64,000 nucleotides of DNA from Brevundimonas guildfordensis (lineage in GTDB: Bacteria > Pseudomonadota > Alphaproteobacteria > Caulobacterales > Caulobacteraceae), in NCBI RefSeq assembly GCF_014836405.1, contig NZ_JACSQU010000001.1, forward strand, positions 1,612,001-1,676,000. Direction: 5' to 3'. Every line of letters begins with the position of its first letter. Within the stretch, counting starts at the first letter, position 1. A program made the translations under genes and the position numbers. Below the pieces are notes generated by a model that saw only the letters and a program-made list of their open reading frames with translations, ran no database searches and was not told the DNA's origin. Positions 17,288 through 25,514 of this stretch are shown piece after piece.

Positions 17288-17821
17288 ATGTGCGTGATCG
17301 AAACCTCCCCCGTCGTCGAGACGCGGCGCCTGCTCCTGCGCGCCCCCGGCGCGCAGGACGTGTCGCGGATCGCCGCCCTGGCCAACGACCACGACATCGC
17401 TCGCATGACCATGCGGATGCCCCACCCCTTCGGGGTCGATGAGGCCGAGGACTTCGTCCTTCAGGTGGCGTCCCAGGACCCGAAGAAGGCCAACACCTTC
17501 CTGATCGAACACGAGGACCACGGCCCCGTGGGCGTCATCGGCATGTTCCACGACGCCGACGCCGTGCCTGAGACCGGCTACTGGATCGGCCGCGAGTTCT
17601 GGGGCCGGGGCTATGCGACCGAGGCGCTGCAAGGCGCCCTGGTCTGGGCCTCGACCCGGTGGCGGCGCCGCGCGCTGATGGCCGGCCACTTCGCGGATAA
17701 TCCCGCCTCCGGCCGGGTGCTGGAAAAGGCGGGCTTCCTCTACACCGGCGAGACCCGTCCGGCCTTCAGCCGCGCGCGGGGCGAGAGCGCCGATACGCGG
17801 ATGATGGTCTGGCTGGCCTGA
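17288..17821 (+). CDS. GNAT family N-acetyltransferase (RimJ/RimL type)
   Basis: 177 residues. It opens with the typical VETRRLLLRAPGAQDVSRI, has GYWIGREFWGRGYATEAL, where the (R/Q)-x-x-G-x-(A/G) acetyl-CoA loop lies, and ends NPASGRVLEKAGFLYTGE. RimJ/RimL-like enzymes acetylate protein N-termini or small molecules; the substrate here is unknown. It lies between rpmA and a tRNA gene. Confidence 0.9.
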   Translation: MCVIETSPVVETRRLLLRAPGAQDVSRIAALANDHDIARMTMRMPHPFGVDEAEDFVLQVASQDPKKANTFLIEHEDHGPVGVIGMFHDADAVPETGYWIGREFWGRGYATEALQGALVWASTRWRRRALMAGHFADNPASGRVLEKAGFLYTGETRPAFSRARGESADTRMMVWLA

Positions 17822-17861
17822 TAATGCGCGGATTTCCCGGAGCTTTTGGTCAACGGCGCAG

Positions 17862-17917
17862 TTTTTTCACGAAACCGAAAAAAGCCTGTTGACCGCCCCG
17901 AGGGTCCCCCCTATTAG
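17862..17917 (+). promoter_or_regulatory. Promoter of tRNA-Leu with UP-like element
   Basis: TTGACC (17889-17894) and TATTAG (17912-17917) are exactly 17 bases apart, 28 bases before the tRNA. Just upstream lie TTTTTTC (17862-17868) and GAAAAAA (17877-17883), an A/T inverted repeat at the position of an UP element. Such layout is usual for strong stable-RNA promoters. The repeat might also act as a weak terminator for the acetyltransferase gene. Confidence 0.75.
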
Positions 17918-17945
17918 TCCGGCCCTCGGCGGGGCGACCCACCGG

Positions 17946-18032
<87 letters not shown>

Positions 18033-18041
18033 TTTCTCAAG

Positions 18042-18074
18042 CGGCGCTGTATCCGATAGGATGCGGCGCCGTTT
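18042..18074 (+). terminator. Intrinsic terminator after tRNA-Leu
   Basis: A 13-base stem (CGGCGC and GTATCC on the left side, GGATGC and GCGCCG on the right) closes a GATA loop and is followed by TTTGTCATTT. It lies ten bases after the tRNA and will stop its transcript. Confidence 0.85.
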
Positions 18075-18208
18075 GTCATTTCGGCCCTGATCTCCCCTCC
18101 CCTGCGGCCGCGACGGCGGAGTCGAGCCTTTCGTTCTGGCGCCTGTGTTCTGGCGGTGGCGCGAGGTTCGTCTATGTTGCGGCCTGAACGACTGACGAGT
18201 TTGCGCGC

Positions 18209-18823
18209 ATGACCGTTTATTTCCACGAAGGCGACCTGCCCGACGGCCTGGACCTGGGTCCCGAGGTGGCGATCGATTCCGAGACGATGGGCCTGCGCTT
18301 CCGCCGCGATCCGCTGTGCGTGGTGCAACTGTCGTCGGGCGACGGAAACGCCCACGTCGTGCGCCTGAACCGTCCGGCCTATGACTGCCCCAACCTGAAA
18401 CGGCTGCTGACCGATCCGAAGGTGCTGAAGATCTTCCACTTCGGCCGTTTCGACATCGGCATGTTCGAGCTGCACCTGGGCGTCGAGACGCGCCCCGTCT
18501 ACTGCACCAAGATCGCGTCCAAGCTGGCGCGCACCTACACCGACCGCCACGGCCTGAAGGACGTGGCCAAGGAACTGGCCGGGATCGACATGTCCAAGGC
18601 GCAGCAAAGCTCTGACTGGGGCTCGGCCGAACTGAGCCAGGCGCAGCTGGACTACGCCGCCTCGGACGTTCTTCACCTGCACGCCATCATGAACCGGCTG
18701 AACGAGATGCTGGTCCGCGAGGGCCGCATGGAGCTGGCCCAGGCCTGCTTCGACTTCCTGCCCATGCGTTCGCGCCTCGACCTGGCCGGTTGGGACGAGA
18801 TCGACATCTTCGCCCACGCCTAA
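18209..18823 (+). CDS. Ribonuclease D-type 3'-5' exonuclease, single-domain
   Basis: 204 residues. The DEDDy motifs are in place: IDSETMGL (Exo I), FHFGRFDIGMFEL (Exo II) and DYAASDVLHL (Exo III with the Tyr and Asp). The HRDC domains of E. coli RNase D (about 375 residues) are missing, as in many short alphaproteobacterial forms. It likely trims 3' ends of tRNA or other small RNA. It stands 21 bases before lptC, and this exonuclease-lptC order recurs in alphaproteobacteria. Confidence 0.9.
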   Translation: MTVYFHEGDLPDGLDLGPEVAIDSETMGLRFRRDPLCVVQLSSGDGNAHVVRLNRPAYDCPNLKRLLTDPKVLKIFHFGRFDIGMFELHLGVETRPVYCTKIASKLARTYTDRHGLKDVAKELAGIDMSKAQQSSDWGSAELSQAQLDYAASDVLHLHAIMNRLNEMLVREGRMELAQACFDFLPMRSRLDLAGWDEIDIFAHA

Positions 18824-18844
18824 AGGATCGGACCCGAGACGCCG

Positions 18845-19507
18845 ATGAGCGAGCCCGACGTCCAGGACGAGCAGAAGCGCGCCGACGAGGCGCGCGTCGC
18901 CCGCGCCGGCGAACGCTGGCGCACGCGCTCGCGACGGGTGAAGCTGTATCGGCGCGTCCTGCCGATCGTCATCGTGATGCTGGCGGGCGGCGCCCTGACC
19001 TGGACCGTGTTCAGGACCGTCATGTCGGGGGTCGAGCGCAAGGCCAGCGAGAGCCGCGAAATCCGGCTGGATAATCCGATGTTCCATGGCCAGGACGCGC
19101 AAGGGCGCTCCTTCGTCATCGGCGCCCAGGGCGCGGTGCGCGACCCGGCCACCGGCCATTTCCGCCTGGTCGGCCCCCTGCTGCGGCTGAACCTGGGGGC
19201 GCGCAAGACGACGGAGCTGAGCGCGGACGGCGGGACCTATATCGAGACCCAGCGCAAGGTCGTCATCGGCCCGAACGTGAAAATCTCCGACGGCGGCACC
19301 GGCTGGGAGCTGACCACGCCGGAAGCTGTGGTCGACACCGACACCGGGGTGGTCACCGGCGACAAGGGCGTGCAGGGTCGCGGCCCCCTTGGAAGCATCG
19401 ATGCTTCGTCTTATGCGATCTATGATCAGGGCCAGAGGGTCGTCTTCAACGGCCAGGGCGAAAACAAGGTAACCGGGACGATCAATCCCGCCGGAGCCGA
19501 CCGATGA
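18845..19507 (+). CDS. lptC: LPS export protein LptC
   Basis: 220 residues. A cytoplasmic N-terminus of about 35 residues precedes one membrane helix (VLPIVIVMLAGGALTWTVF, about residues 38-56), followed by a periplasmic beta-jellyroll region (about 70-215) with LDNPMFHGQDAQGRSF. LptC passes lipopolysaccharide from the LptBFG transporter to LptA. The stop overlaps the lptA start by four bases (ATGA), indicating translational coupling. Confidence 0.9.
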   Translation: MSEPDVQDEQKRADEARVARAGERWRTRSRRVKLYRRVLPIVIVMLAGGALTWTVFRTVMSGVERKASESREIRLDNPMFHGQDAQGRSFVIGAQGAVRDPATGHFRLVGPLLRLNLGARKTTELSADGGTYIETQRKVVIGPNVKISDGGTGWELTTPEAVVDTDTGVVTGDKGVQGRGPLGSIDASSYAIYDQGQRVVFNGQGENKVTGTINPAGADR

Positions 19508-20001
19508 AGATGTCAAAGTCGAAGCTGACGATCGCGGGCGCGGCCCTGCTGACCGCCCTGATGCTGCCCGCCGTTTCGGGCGCGCAGAACGCCAACAGCC
19601 GCGGCGACGCCAGCCGTCAGCCGGTCCAGTACGGCGCCGACAGCGGCGAATACACGCCCGACGGCTTCTCGCTGCGCGGCCGGGCCGAGGTGACGCAAGG
19701 CGGCAACCGCCTGCGCGCCGACGCCATCCGGGGCTTTACGTCCAATGGCGACCTGAATCGCATTGAGGCCAGCGGCGGAGTCTACTTCGTCACCCCGGAC
19801 CAAAGCATGAAGGGCGACCGCGCCGTCTACACCCTGAACGACGGCAACGTCGTGGTGACCGGCGACGTCATCCTGACCCAGGGCAAGAGCGTCCTGACCG
19901 GCAGCCGCCTCGTCTACAACGTCCGCACCGAGACGGCGCGCATCGAGGGCGGCGGCGCTAACGGCCGCGTCCAGGGCGTCTTCTACCCGCAAGGGAACTG
20001 A
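19504..20001 (+). CDS. lptA: LPS transport periplasmic protein LptA
   Basis: 165 residues. A signal peptide (LTIAGAALLTALMLPAVSGA) is followed by the OstA/LptA beta-jellyroll with EYTPDGFSLRGRAEVTQGGNRLRADAI and ASGGVYFVTPDQSMKGDRAVY. LptA bridges the inner and outer membranes for lipopolysaccharide. It overlaps lptC and lies six bases before lptB. Confidence 0.93.
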   Translation: MKMSKSKLTIAGAALLTALMLPAVSGAQNANSRGDASRQPVQYGADSGEYTPDGFSLRGRAEVTQGGNRLRADAIRGFTSNGDLNRIEASGGVYFVTPDQSMKGDRAVYTLNDGNVVVTGDVILTQGKSVLTGSRLVYNVRTETARIEGGGANGRVQGVFYPQGN

Positions 20002-20007
20002 GGCGGC

Positions 20008-20808
20008 GTGGCGCGTAAGGAACTCTCCGCCCTGAACCTGGACGCGCCGGTCGTCGAGACCGCCGCGCCGACGGTCGAAGCAGCCGGACCGACCGGTCTG
20101 CGCGTCGAGCACATCGCCCGCAGCTTCGGCCAGCGACAGGTGGTGCGGGACGTCTCGCTGAACGTCCAGCGCGGCGAGGTCTGCGGCCTGCTGGGCCCCA
20201 ACGGGGCGGGCAAGACGACCTGCTTCTACATGATCACCGGCCTGATCCCCGCCGACAGCGGCTCGATCTGGCTGGACAATGAGGACATCACCCAGCAGCC
20301 CATGTACCAGCGCGCCCGTATGGGCCTGGGCTATCTGGCCCAGGAAGCCTCCATCTTTCGCGGCATGACCGTCGAGCAGAACGTCAAGGCCGTGGTCGAA
20401 CTGCGCGAAAAGACCGCCGCCGGCGCGCGCGACGAGACCACTCGCCTGCTGGAAGAGCTGCGTATCGACCACCTGCGCCACGCCCCGGCCACGGGCCTGT
20501 CGGGCGGCGAGCGGCGGCGCGTGGAAATCGCCCGCGCCCTGGCGGCGCGGCCCAGCTTCATGCTGCTGGACGAGCCGTTCGCCGGCATCGATCCGCTGGC
20601 CATCGCCGATATCCGCCAGGTCATCCGCTATCTGTCGGGCCAAGGGATCGGCGTGCTGATCACCGACCACAATGTGCGCGAGACGCTGGACATCATCGAC
20701 CGCGTTTCGATCATCTCGTCCGGCGCGGTCCTGTTCGAAGGCACGGCGGACGAAGCCGTCGCCGACGCCGAGGTGCGCCGCGTCTATCTGGGCGAGATGT
20801 ACGGCTAA
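20008..20808 (+). CDS. lptB: LPS export ABC transporter ATP-binding protein LptB
   Basis: 266 residues starting at GTG. A 25-30-residue Ala/Pro-rich N-terminal extension precedes the ABC domain, which has GPNGAGKTT (Walker A), LSGGERRR (signature), FMLLDEPFAGIDP (Walker B) and the switch histidine in LITDHNVRET. This pattern is specific to LptB. The protein drives lipopolysaccharide extraction from the inner membrane. E. coli LptB is about 241 residues, so the extension is the main difference. The lptF and lptG genes are not in the window. Confidence 0.96.
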   Translation: MARKELSALNLDAPVVETAAPTVEAAGPTGLRVEHIARSFGQRQVVRDVSLNVQRGEVCGLLGPNGAGKTTCFYMITGLIPADSGSIWLDNEDITQQPMYQRARMGLGYLAQEASIFRGMTVEQNVKAVVELREKTAAGARDETTRLLEELRIDHLRHAPATGLSGGERRRVEIARALAARPSFMLLDEPFAGIDPLAIADIRQVIRYLSGQGIGVLITDHNVRETLDIIDRVSIISSGAVLFEGTADEAVADAEVRRVYLGEMYG

Positions 20809-20917
20809 GACGCCTGATCCACGCCCGGCGGCGACGGCCGCTCACCGCCCGTTAACGGCTCTGCCCCATCATCCTCAGCAAGAAGCGGGCCACTCGGCCC
20901 GCAGGCGGGGTTGAGAC

Positions 20918-22438
20918 GTGATCGGTCAGAGGCTTGAGGTCAGGCAGGGGCAGGGGCTGGTCATCACGCCCCAGCTGCAGCAGGCGATCAAGCTGCTGCA
21001 ACTGTCGAACCTGGAGCTGGAGGCCTTCGTCGAGGCCGAGCTGGAACGCAATCCCCTGCTGCAACGCGACGAGGCCGACGCCGGCGGCGACAGCGCCCCG
21101 GAAGCCGCCAACGACGCCGCCTCGGCTGAAGGCGGCGGCGAGGCGGAGCTGAGTTTCGTCGAGGGGTCCGACGCCCACGCCCAGAACATGGACGCCGGCT
21201 CGGACGATCTGTACGGCGACGCCGCGCCCGGCGAACGGGTCAGCGACCGTCAGGAGGACGGCGCCGCCGCCCAGCCGGGCCTGAACGACTGGTCCCGCGC
21301 CGGAGCGGGCGGCATGGCCCACGGCGAGGAACGCGAGCGCCCCGATCATCGCGACCTGACCCTGTGGGAGCACCTGCAGGCCCAGGCCTCGGCGGCGGGC
21401 CTGTCGGCGGCCGATCACGGCATCGCCCTGACCCTGATCGACGCCACGGACGAAGGCGGTTACCTGCGCGCCGATCTGGCCGAGATCGCCGACCGGCTGG
21501 GCGTGGACATCGCCCGCGTGGAAGCGGTTCTGACCGTCTGCCACGGCTTCGAGCCGACGGGGGTGATGGCCCGTTCGATCGCCGAATGCCTGACGCTGCA
21601 ACTGGTCGAGCGCAACCGCTTCGATCCGGCGATGGCCGCCCTGCTGGAGAACCTGGAGCTTCTGGCGCGGCGCGACCTGACCGCCCTGCGCAAGGCCTGC
21701 GGCGTCGACGCCGAGGATCTGGCCGAGATGATCGCCGAACTCAAGGGCCTAACGCCGCGCCCCGGCGCCGGGTTCGGCGGCGAGCCCGCCCAGACGGTCG
21801 TGCCGGACGTTCATGTGCGGCCCGACCCGGCCGGCGGCTGGCGGGTCGAGCTGAACGCCGACACCCTGCCCCGGCTGCTGATGGACAAACGCTATCATTC
21901 GGTGATTGCGGCGGGCGCCCGGTCCGACACCGAGAAGACCTTCGTCGCCGACTGCGCCGCCCAGGCCAGCTGGCTGGTCAAGTCGCTGGACCAGCGCGCC
22001 AAGACCATCCTCAAGGTCTCGTCGGAGATCGTTCGCCAGCAGGACGCCTTCCTGGCCTTCGGCGTCGAGTTCCTGCGCCCGCTGACGCTGAAGACGGTGG
22101 CGGAAGCCATCGAGATGCACGAATCCACCGTCAGCCGCGTCACCTCGAACAAATACGTCTCTACCCCGCGCGGGGTGTTCGAGCTGAAGTTCTTCTTCAC
22201 CGCCGCCATCCAGTCCAGCGACGGCGGCGCCGCACATTCGGCCGAAGCGGTGCGCCGCCGGATAAAGACCATGATCGACGCCGAGGACGCGGACGGCGAG
22301 GTCCTAAGCGACGATCGGATCGTCGAAATCCTCAATGAGGCCGGCATCGACATCGCCCGGCGCACGGTCGCCAAGTATCGGGAAGCCTTGAAAATTCCGT
22401 CGTCCGTTCAACGACGCCGCCTGCTCAAGACCGCCTGA
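20918..22438 (+). CDS. rpoN: RNA polymerase sigma-54 factor
   Basis: 506 residues. Region I opens with RLEVRQGQGLVITPQLQQAI and has the LELEAFVEAELERNPLL block. Region II (about 60-150) is acidic and variable. Region III carries the core-binding part and the helix-turn-helix, and the C-terminal RpoN box is ARRTVAKYREALKIPSS. Sigma-54 directs transcription at -24/-12 promoters and needs an enhancer-binding ATPase. Position between lptB and hpf is the standard order in many proteobacteria. The start is a GTG at 20918. Confidence 0.97.
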   Translation: MIGQRLEVRQGQGLVITPQLQQAIKLLQLSNLELEAFVEAELERNPLLQRDEADAGGDSAPEAANDAASAEGGGEAELSFVEGSDAHAQNMDAGSDDLYGDAAPGERVSDRQEDGAAAQPGLNDWSRAGAGGMAHGEERERPDHRDLTLWEHLQAQASAAGLSAADHGIALTLIDATDEGGYLRADLAEIADRLGVDIARVEAVLTVCHGFEPTGVMARSIAECLTLQLVERNRFDPAMAALLENLELLARRDLTALRKACGVDAEDLAEMIAELKGLTPRPGAGFGGEPAQTVVPDVHVRPDPAGGWRVELNADTLPRLLMDKRYHSVIAAGARSDTEKTFVADCAAQASWLVKSLDQRAKTILKVSSEIVRQQDAFLAFGVEFLRPLTLKTVAEAIEMHESTVSRVTSNKYVSTPRGVFELKFFFTAAIQSSDGGAAHSAEAVRRRIKTMIDAEDADGEVLSDDRIVEILNEAGIDIARRTVAKYREALKIPSSVQRRRLLKTA

Positions 22439-22514
22439 TCACGCCCCCGCCAAGCTTCACCACAAATCGGTGATCGACGTTGACACCAAATGCGGTCCGT
22501 CGCGTTGTATGGCT

Positions 22515-23162
22515 ATGCAGATACAAGTCAGCGGCAAGCAAGTGGATGTCGGCGAAGCGCTAGGCTCGCGCATCTCCCAGGAACTCGAAGAGGGCATCGG
22601 CAAATATTTCGCCCGCGGCGCTCAGGACGCCGAGGTCGTGGTCTCCAAAGACCGCCATGGTTTCCGTGTCGATTGCTGGGTGCGTCTGGCTTCGGGCCAA
22701 TCGCTGGTGACGACCGGCTTCGGCGGCGACGCCCAGGCCGCTTTCGCCGACAGTCTGGACAAGCTGGAGAAGCGCGTCCGTCGCTACAAGCGCCGCCTGA
22801 AAGACCACCACATCGGTCCCAAGGGCCTGTCGCCCGAAAAGACCGAGGACGCGGCGCGCGAAGTGGCCGCCCTGACCATCTTCCGCGATCCCGATTCGGT
22901 CGAGGATGAAGAATTCGGCGACGCGGGCCGCCCGGACGAACCGCCCCCGGTGGGCATGGTGATCGCCGAGACCCAGTCCGAGATCCGCACCCTGACTGTG
23001 GGGCGCGCCGTGGCCGAACTGGACATGACCGGCTATCCGCTGGTGATGTTCCGCAACGCCGCCCACGGCGGCTTGGCCGTGGTCTATCGCCGCCCCGACG
23101 GCAACGTGGGCTGGATCGATCCGGAGCGCACGGTGAACGGCGCGGCCAAGCGCGTCGGCTGA
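22515..23162 (+). CDS. hpf: Long-form ribosome hibernation promoting factor
   Basis: 215 residues from the ATG at 22515 (another ATG at 22509 and an in-frame GTG at 22470 are alternatives; none has a clear ribosome site). The N-terminal domain (MQIQVSGKQVDVGEAL to about residue 100) binds the 30S decoding region. An acidic linker leads to the C-terminal dimerisation domain (RTLTVGRAVAELDMTGYPLVMFRNA, about 165-210). Long HPF alone forms 100S dimers in stationary phase. Its place after rpoN is conserved. Confidence 0.93.
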   Translation: MQIQVSGKQVDVGEALGSRISQELEEGIGKYFARGAQDAEVVVSKDRHGFRVDCWVRLASGQSLVTTGFGGDAQAAFADSLDKLEKRVRRYKRRLKDHHIGPKGLSPEKTEDAAREVAALTIFRDPDSVEDEEFGDAGRPDEPPPVGMVIAETQSEIRTLTVGRAVAELDMTGYPLVMFRNAAHGGLAVVYRRPDGNVGWIDPERTVNGAAKRVG

Positions 23163-23175
23163 AACACTTCCTATG

Positions 23176-23211
23176 GAAGGGCGAAGGCGCTATTAGGCCC
23201 TCGCCCTTCCG
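23176..23211 (+). other. Stem-loop between hpf and ptsN
   Basis: A perfect ten-base stem GGAAGGGCGA/TCGCCCTTCC encloses a 16-base loop that is itself partly self-complementary. No T run follows, so it is not a classical terminator. It may be an RNA processing or stabilising element that separates the two coding regions. Confidence 0.5.
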
Positions 23212-23241
23212 CACATGTCGGGTACCGTTTTCGGGGTAGTC

Positions 23242-23706
23242 ATGGACATTGCTGATTTGCTGTCGTCGGACGGGATCGTCCTGCGCGGCGGCGCGTCATC
23301 CAAACGTCAGGCGCTGCACGCCGTGGCCGAGGCCTTCGCCAGCGCCACCGGCATGGACGCCGAGCGCGCTTTCGAGGCTCTGCTGGAACGCGAAGCCCTG
23401 GGCTCCACCGGCCTGGGCTCGGGCGTCGCCGTGCCGCACGCCCGCATCAAGGGTCTAGAGCAGGTCTGCGCCGTCTTTGTCCGGCTGGACACGCCGGTCG
23501 CCTATGAATCGCTGGACGATCGTCCGGTCGATCTGCTGTTCGCCCTGTTTGCGCCGACGGACGCCGGGGCCGAGCACCTGCGCGCCCTGGCGGCGGTGTC
23601 GCGCGCCCTGCGCTCGCCGGAGCTGCGCGAACAACTGCGTCAGGCGCGCACCGTGGACGCCATTCGCGCCCTGTTCGTCAAGGACGTATCCAAAACGGCC
23701 GCCTGA
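23242..23706 (+). CDS. ptsN: Nitrogen-related PTS enzyme IIA (EIIANtr)
   Basis: 154 residues from the ATG at 23242, which follows GGGGTAG; an in-frame start at 23215 lies in the loop region and is less likely. The phosphorylated histidine is in GSGVAVPHARIKGLE, and the fold ends with LREQLRQARTVDAIRALF. EIIANtr receives phosphate from PtsP and NPr and modulates potassium, nitrogen and stress responses. It ends the rpoN-hpf-ptsN series. Confidence 0.95.
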   Translation: MDIADLLSSDGIVLRGGASSKRQALHAVAEAFASATGMDAERAFEALLEREALGSTGLGSGVAVPHARIKGLEQVCAVFVRLDTPVAYESLDDRPVDLLFALFAPTDAGAEHLRALAAVSRALRSPELREQLRQARTVDAIRALFVKDVSKTAA

Positions 23707-23715
23707 TCGGCCGAT

Positions 23716-23744
23716 AAGGCGCGGCGCCGAACGGCCCGCGCCTT
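23716..23744 (+). terminator. Terminator-like hairpin after ptsN
   Basis: AAGGCGCGG/CCGCGCCTT with an inner GCC/GGC around a GAAC loop and one bulged C. The following CGTCTTC has few T, so termination may be partial. It lies between convergent ptsN and the DUF1150 gene. Confidence 0.6.
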
Positions 23745-23760
23745 CGTCTTCTCGCAGAAA

Positions 23761-24015
23761 TCAGTGGACGGAGACCGGCTCCAGCTCGTGCGCCACCGCG
23801 GCGGCGAAAGCGGTTTCGCGGTCCAGCATGACGGCCAGACGCTCGCCGTCAGCGCCGTGCACCGCATAAAGAATTTGATCGGGATCGATCTCGATGTCCG
23901 CCGCCGGCTCGACATGGGCGTCGGCCATCACGTCCGAAGCGCGGATCGCGCGCACATAGACGAGATCGGGGGCGCCGAACCCGGCAAAGTCTTTTTTAGT
24001 CATGATGGGCGTCAT
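23761..24015 (-). CDS. DUF1150 family protein
   Basis: 84 residues with an ILYAVHGADGERLAVMLDRE-type block, the mark of DUF1150. Function is unknown; the family is confined to alphaproteobacteria and regularly lies next to Hsp20 genes. AAGGAGG at good spacing decides the start at 24015. It is 59 bases downstream of the Hsp20 gene in the same orientation and is probably expressed with it in heat shock. Confidence 0.85.
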   Translation of the reverse strand: MTPIMTKKDFAGFGAPDLVYVRAIRASDVMADAHVEPAADIEIDPDQILYAVHGADGERLAVMLDRETAFAAAVAHELEPVSVH

Positions 24016-24074
24016 AAGACCGCCTCCTTACGCTTGACTGAACGCCCGGAAAGCCGAGCGGTTCGACGGCCGTT

Positions 24075-24497
24075 TCAGCCCGTCGTAGTGATGGGTATGC
24101 GCCGCACCAGCTTTTCCTGTTCCGGGCGGATCAGCTCGACGTGCAACAGGCCGTGCTCCAGCTGCGCGCCTGAGATCTCCAGCCCGTCGGCCAGGACGAA
24201 GCTGCGCACGAAACCGCGCGCGGCGATCCCACGATGCAGGAAGGCCTGGGGATCGCGGCCTGCATCCTCGCGCTTGCCGGTGATGGTCAGTTGGCGCCCC
24301 TCGACCGTGACGGACAGGTCGTCCGGCGTGAACCCGGCCACCGCCAGGGTGATGCGGACGGCCGCCTCGCCGATCTGTTCGACGTTATAGGGCGGATAGC
24401 TCTCGCCCGCCGCCTTGGCGGCGCGGTCGATCAGCGCTCGGGTATGATCAAAACCGAGCAGGAAAGGACTGTCGAAAAGCACAGCGCGCGTGGTCAT
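24075..24497 (-). CDS. Hsp20-family small heat-shock protein
   Basis: 140 residues. The alpha-crystallin domain (about 35-128) has PPYNVEQIGEAAVRITLAVAG, the LTITGKRE turn, and HRGIAARGFVRSFVLADGLE. Small heat-shock proteins hold unfolded proteins for refolding by DnaK/ClpB. It resembles IbpA/HspH types. Both a sigma-32-like promoter and a ROSE-like hairpin lie upstream, so regulation is likely at two levels. Confidence 0.93.
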   Translation of the reverse strand: MTTRAVLFDSPFLLGFDHTRALIDRAAKAAGESYPPYNVEQIGEAAVRITLAVAGFTPDDLSVTVEGRQLTITGKREDAGRDPQAFLHRGIAARGFVRSFVLADGLEISGAQLEHGLLHVELIRPEQEKLVRRIPITTTG

Positions 24498-24500
24498 GGG

Positions 24501-24518
24501 GTCCTCGTGGCAAGCGAC
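24501..24518 (-). promoter_or_regulatory. ROSE-like RNA thermometer core at the Hsp20 ribosome site
   Basis: In the minus-strand RNA, GUCGCU (24518-24513) can pair with AGGAC (24505-24501), leaving one bulged G and a seven-base loop. The pair partner contains the AGGA ribosome site four bases before the AUG. A U(U/C)GCU motif with a bulged or mismatched G facing the ribosome site is the hallmark of ROSE elements, which melt at heat shock. Alphaproteobacterial Hsp20 genes are the classical place for them. Confidence 0.5.
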
Positions 24519-24569
24519 CTCGGCCGTCCGGCGCCTCCCGCAATCGGCAAAGCGCCCGGCCGCGGTTAC

Positions 24570-24597
24570 AGATGGGGGCCAAGGGCGGCGTGGTCAA
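24570..24597 (-). promoter_or_regulatory. Sigma-32 (RpoH)-type promoter for the Hsp20 operon
   Basis: On the minus strand, TTGACC (24597-24592) is followed after 14 bases by CCCCATCT (24577-24570). This fits the RpoH -10 consensus CCCCATNT well and the -35 consensus partly. Transcription would begin near 24562, giving a leader of about 65 bases that contains the ROSE-like hairpin. Confidence 0.65.
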
Positions 24598-24719
24598 CGC
24601 TCGCCGGGGTCGCAGCCGCATCACAAAGCCGGTGCGCGCCGTTCAGCGTCGGTACAGGTTGGAACCTTCACCATACACCCCGCGTTTCTGCGACCGGATC
24701 ACTAGCGAAAGGATCACCT

Positions 24720-25394
24720 ATGCGCGCCAAGCTTGCCGTGACAGGCCTGAGCATCGCCGCCCTGCTGGGCGCCGCCGCCTGCACCACCACTGACCCCTAC
24801 AGCTCCGCACCGCGTCGCAACAACACCGGCACGGGGGCCATCGCCGGCGCCGTGGGCGGCGCCCTGCTGGGCTATCTGACCAACACCTCGAGCGGCGAAC
24901 AGGGCCGCAAGAACGCCTTGATCGGCGCGGGCGTCGGCGCCCTGGCCGGGGCCGGCGTGGGCCAATACATGGACCGCCAGCAACGCGCGCTGGAAGCCGA
25001 GCTTTCGGGCACCGGCGTCGGCGTGGCGCGCCAGGGCGACAACCTGGTCCTGCGCATGCCGTCGGACGTGACCTTCGCCACCAACCAGTCGTCGCTGGAC
25101 GCCCGCTTCCTGCCGGTGCTGGACGACGTGGCCCGCGTGCTGAACGAATACGACCGGTCGATGGTCGACGTCATCGGCCACACCGACTCCTCGGGCGGCG
25201 ACGCGATCAACCAGCCCCTGTCGGAGCGCCGCGCCTCGTCGGTCGCCTCCTATCTGATCGATCGCGGCGTGATGCGCGAGCGTCTCTACGTCGCCGGGAT
25301 GAGCGCCCGCAATCCGATCGGCTCTAACGCGACGGTTGAGGGCAAGGCGCAGAACCGCCGGGTCGAAATCCTGATCCGCCCGTTCACCGGCTGA
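24720..25394 (+). CDS. OmpA-family outer-membrane lipoprotein
   Basis: 224 residues. A lipoprotein signal (LSIAALLGAAACTT, Cys near residue 21) is followed by a glycine-zipper segment (GAIAGAVGGALLGYL, GAGVGALAGAGVGQYMD) and the OmpA C-terminal domain (about 105-224) with VIGHTDSSGGDAINQPLSERRA and QNRRVEILI. The last domain binds peptidoglycan. The AAGGAT ribosome site supports this start. It is similar to YiaD/Pal-type proteins and may tether the outer membrane to the wall. A strong terminator follows. Confidence 0.92.
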   Translation: MRAKLAVTGLSIAALLGAAACTTTDPYSSAPRRNNTGTGAIAGAVGGALLGYLTNTSSGEQGRKNALIGAGVGALAGAGVGQYMDRQQRALEAELSGTGVGVARQGDNLVLRMPSDVTFATNQSSLDARFLPVLDDVARVLNEYDRSMVDVIGHTDSSGGDAINQPLSERRASSVASYLIDRGVMRERLYVAGMSARNPIGSNATVEGKAQNRRVEILIRPFTG

Positions 25395-25417
25395 TCAGCA
25401 GGCCTGATCGAGGATAG

Positions 25418-25446
25418 AGGGCGGCCCCGAACGGGCCGCCCTTTTT
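25418..25446 (+). terminator. Intrinsic terminator after the OmpA-type lipoprotein gene
   Basis: Ten-base stem AGGGCGGCCC/GGGCCGCCCT with loop CGAAC, followed by five T residues. Confidence 0.93.
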
Positions 25447-25514
25447 CTTTGCGTCCGCACGCCTTGCAGTTCCCTCCCGCCACAGCTTTGGTGGCCGTGG
25501 TCAGGGAGATACGC

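Noticed and set aside
20840..20865. CtrA-type site around CCGTTAACGG upstream of rpoN
   Set aside because: Only one half-site is present; a second TTAA at seven bases is missing.
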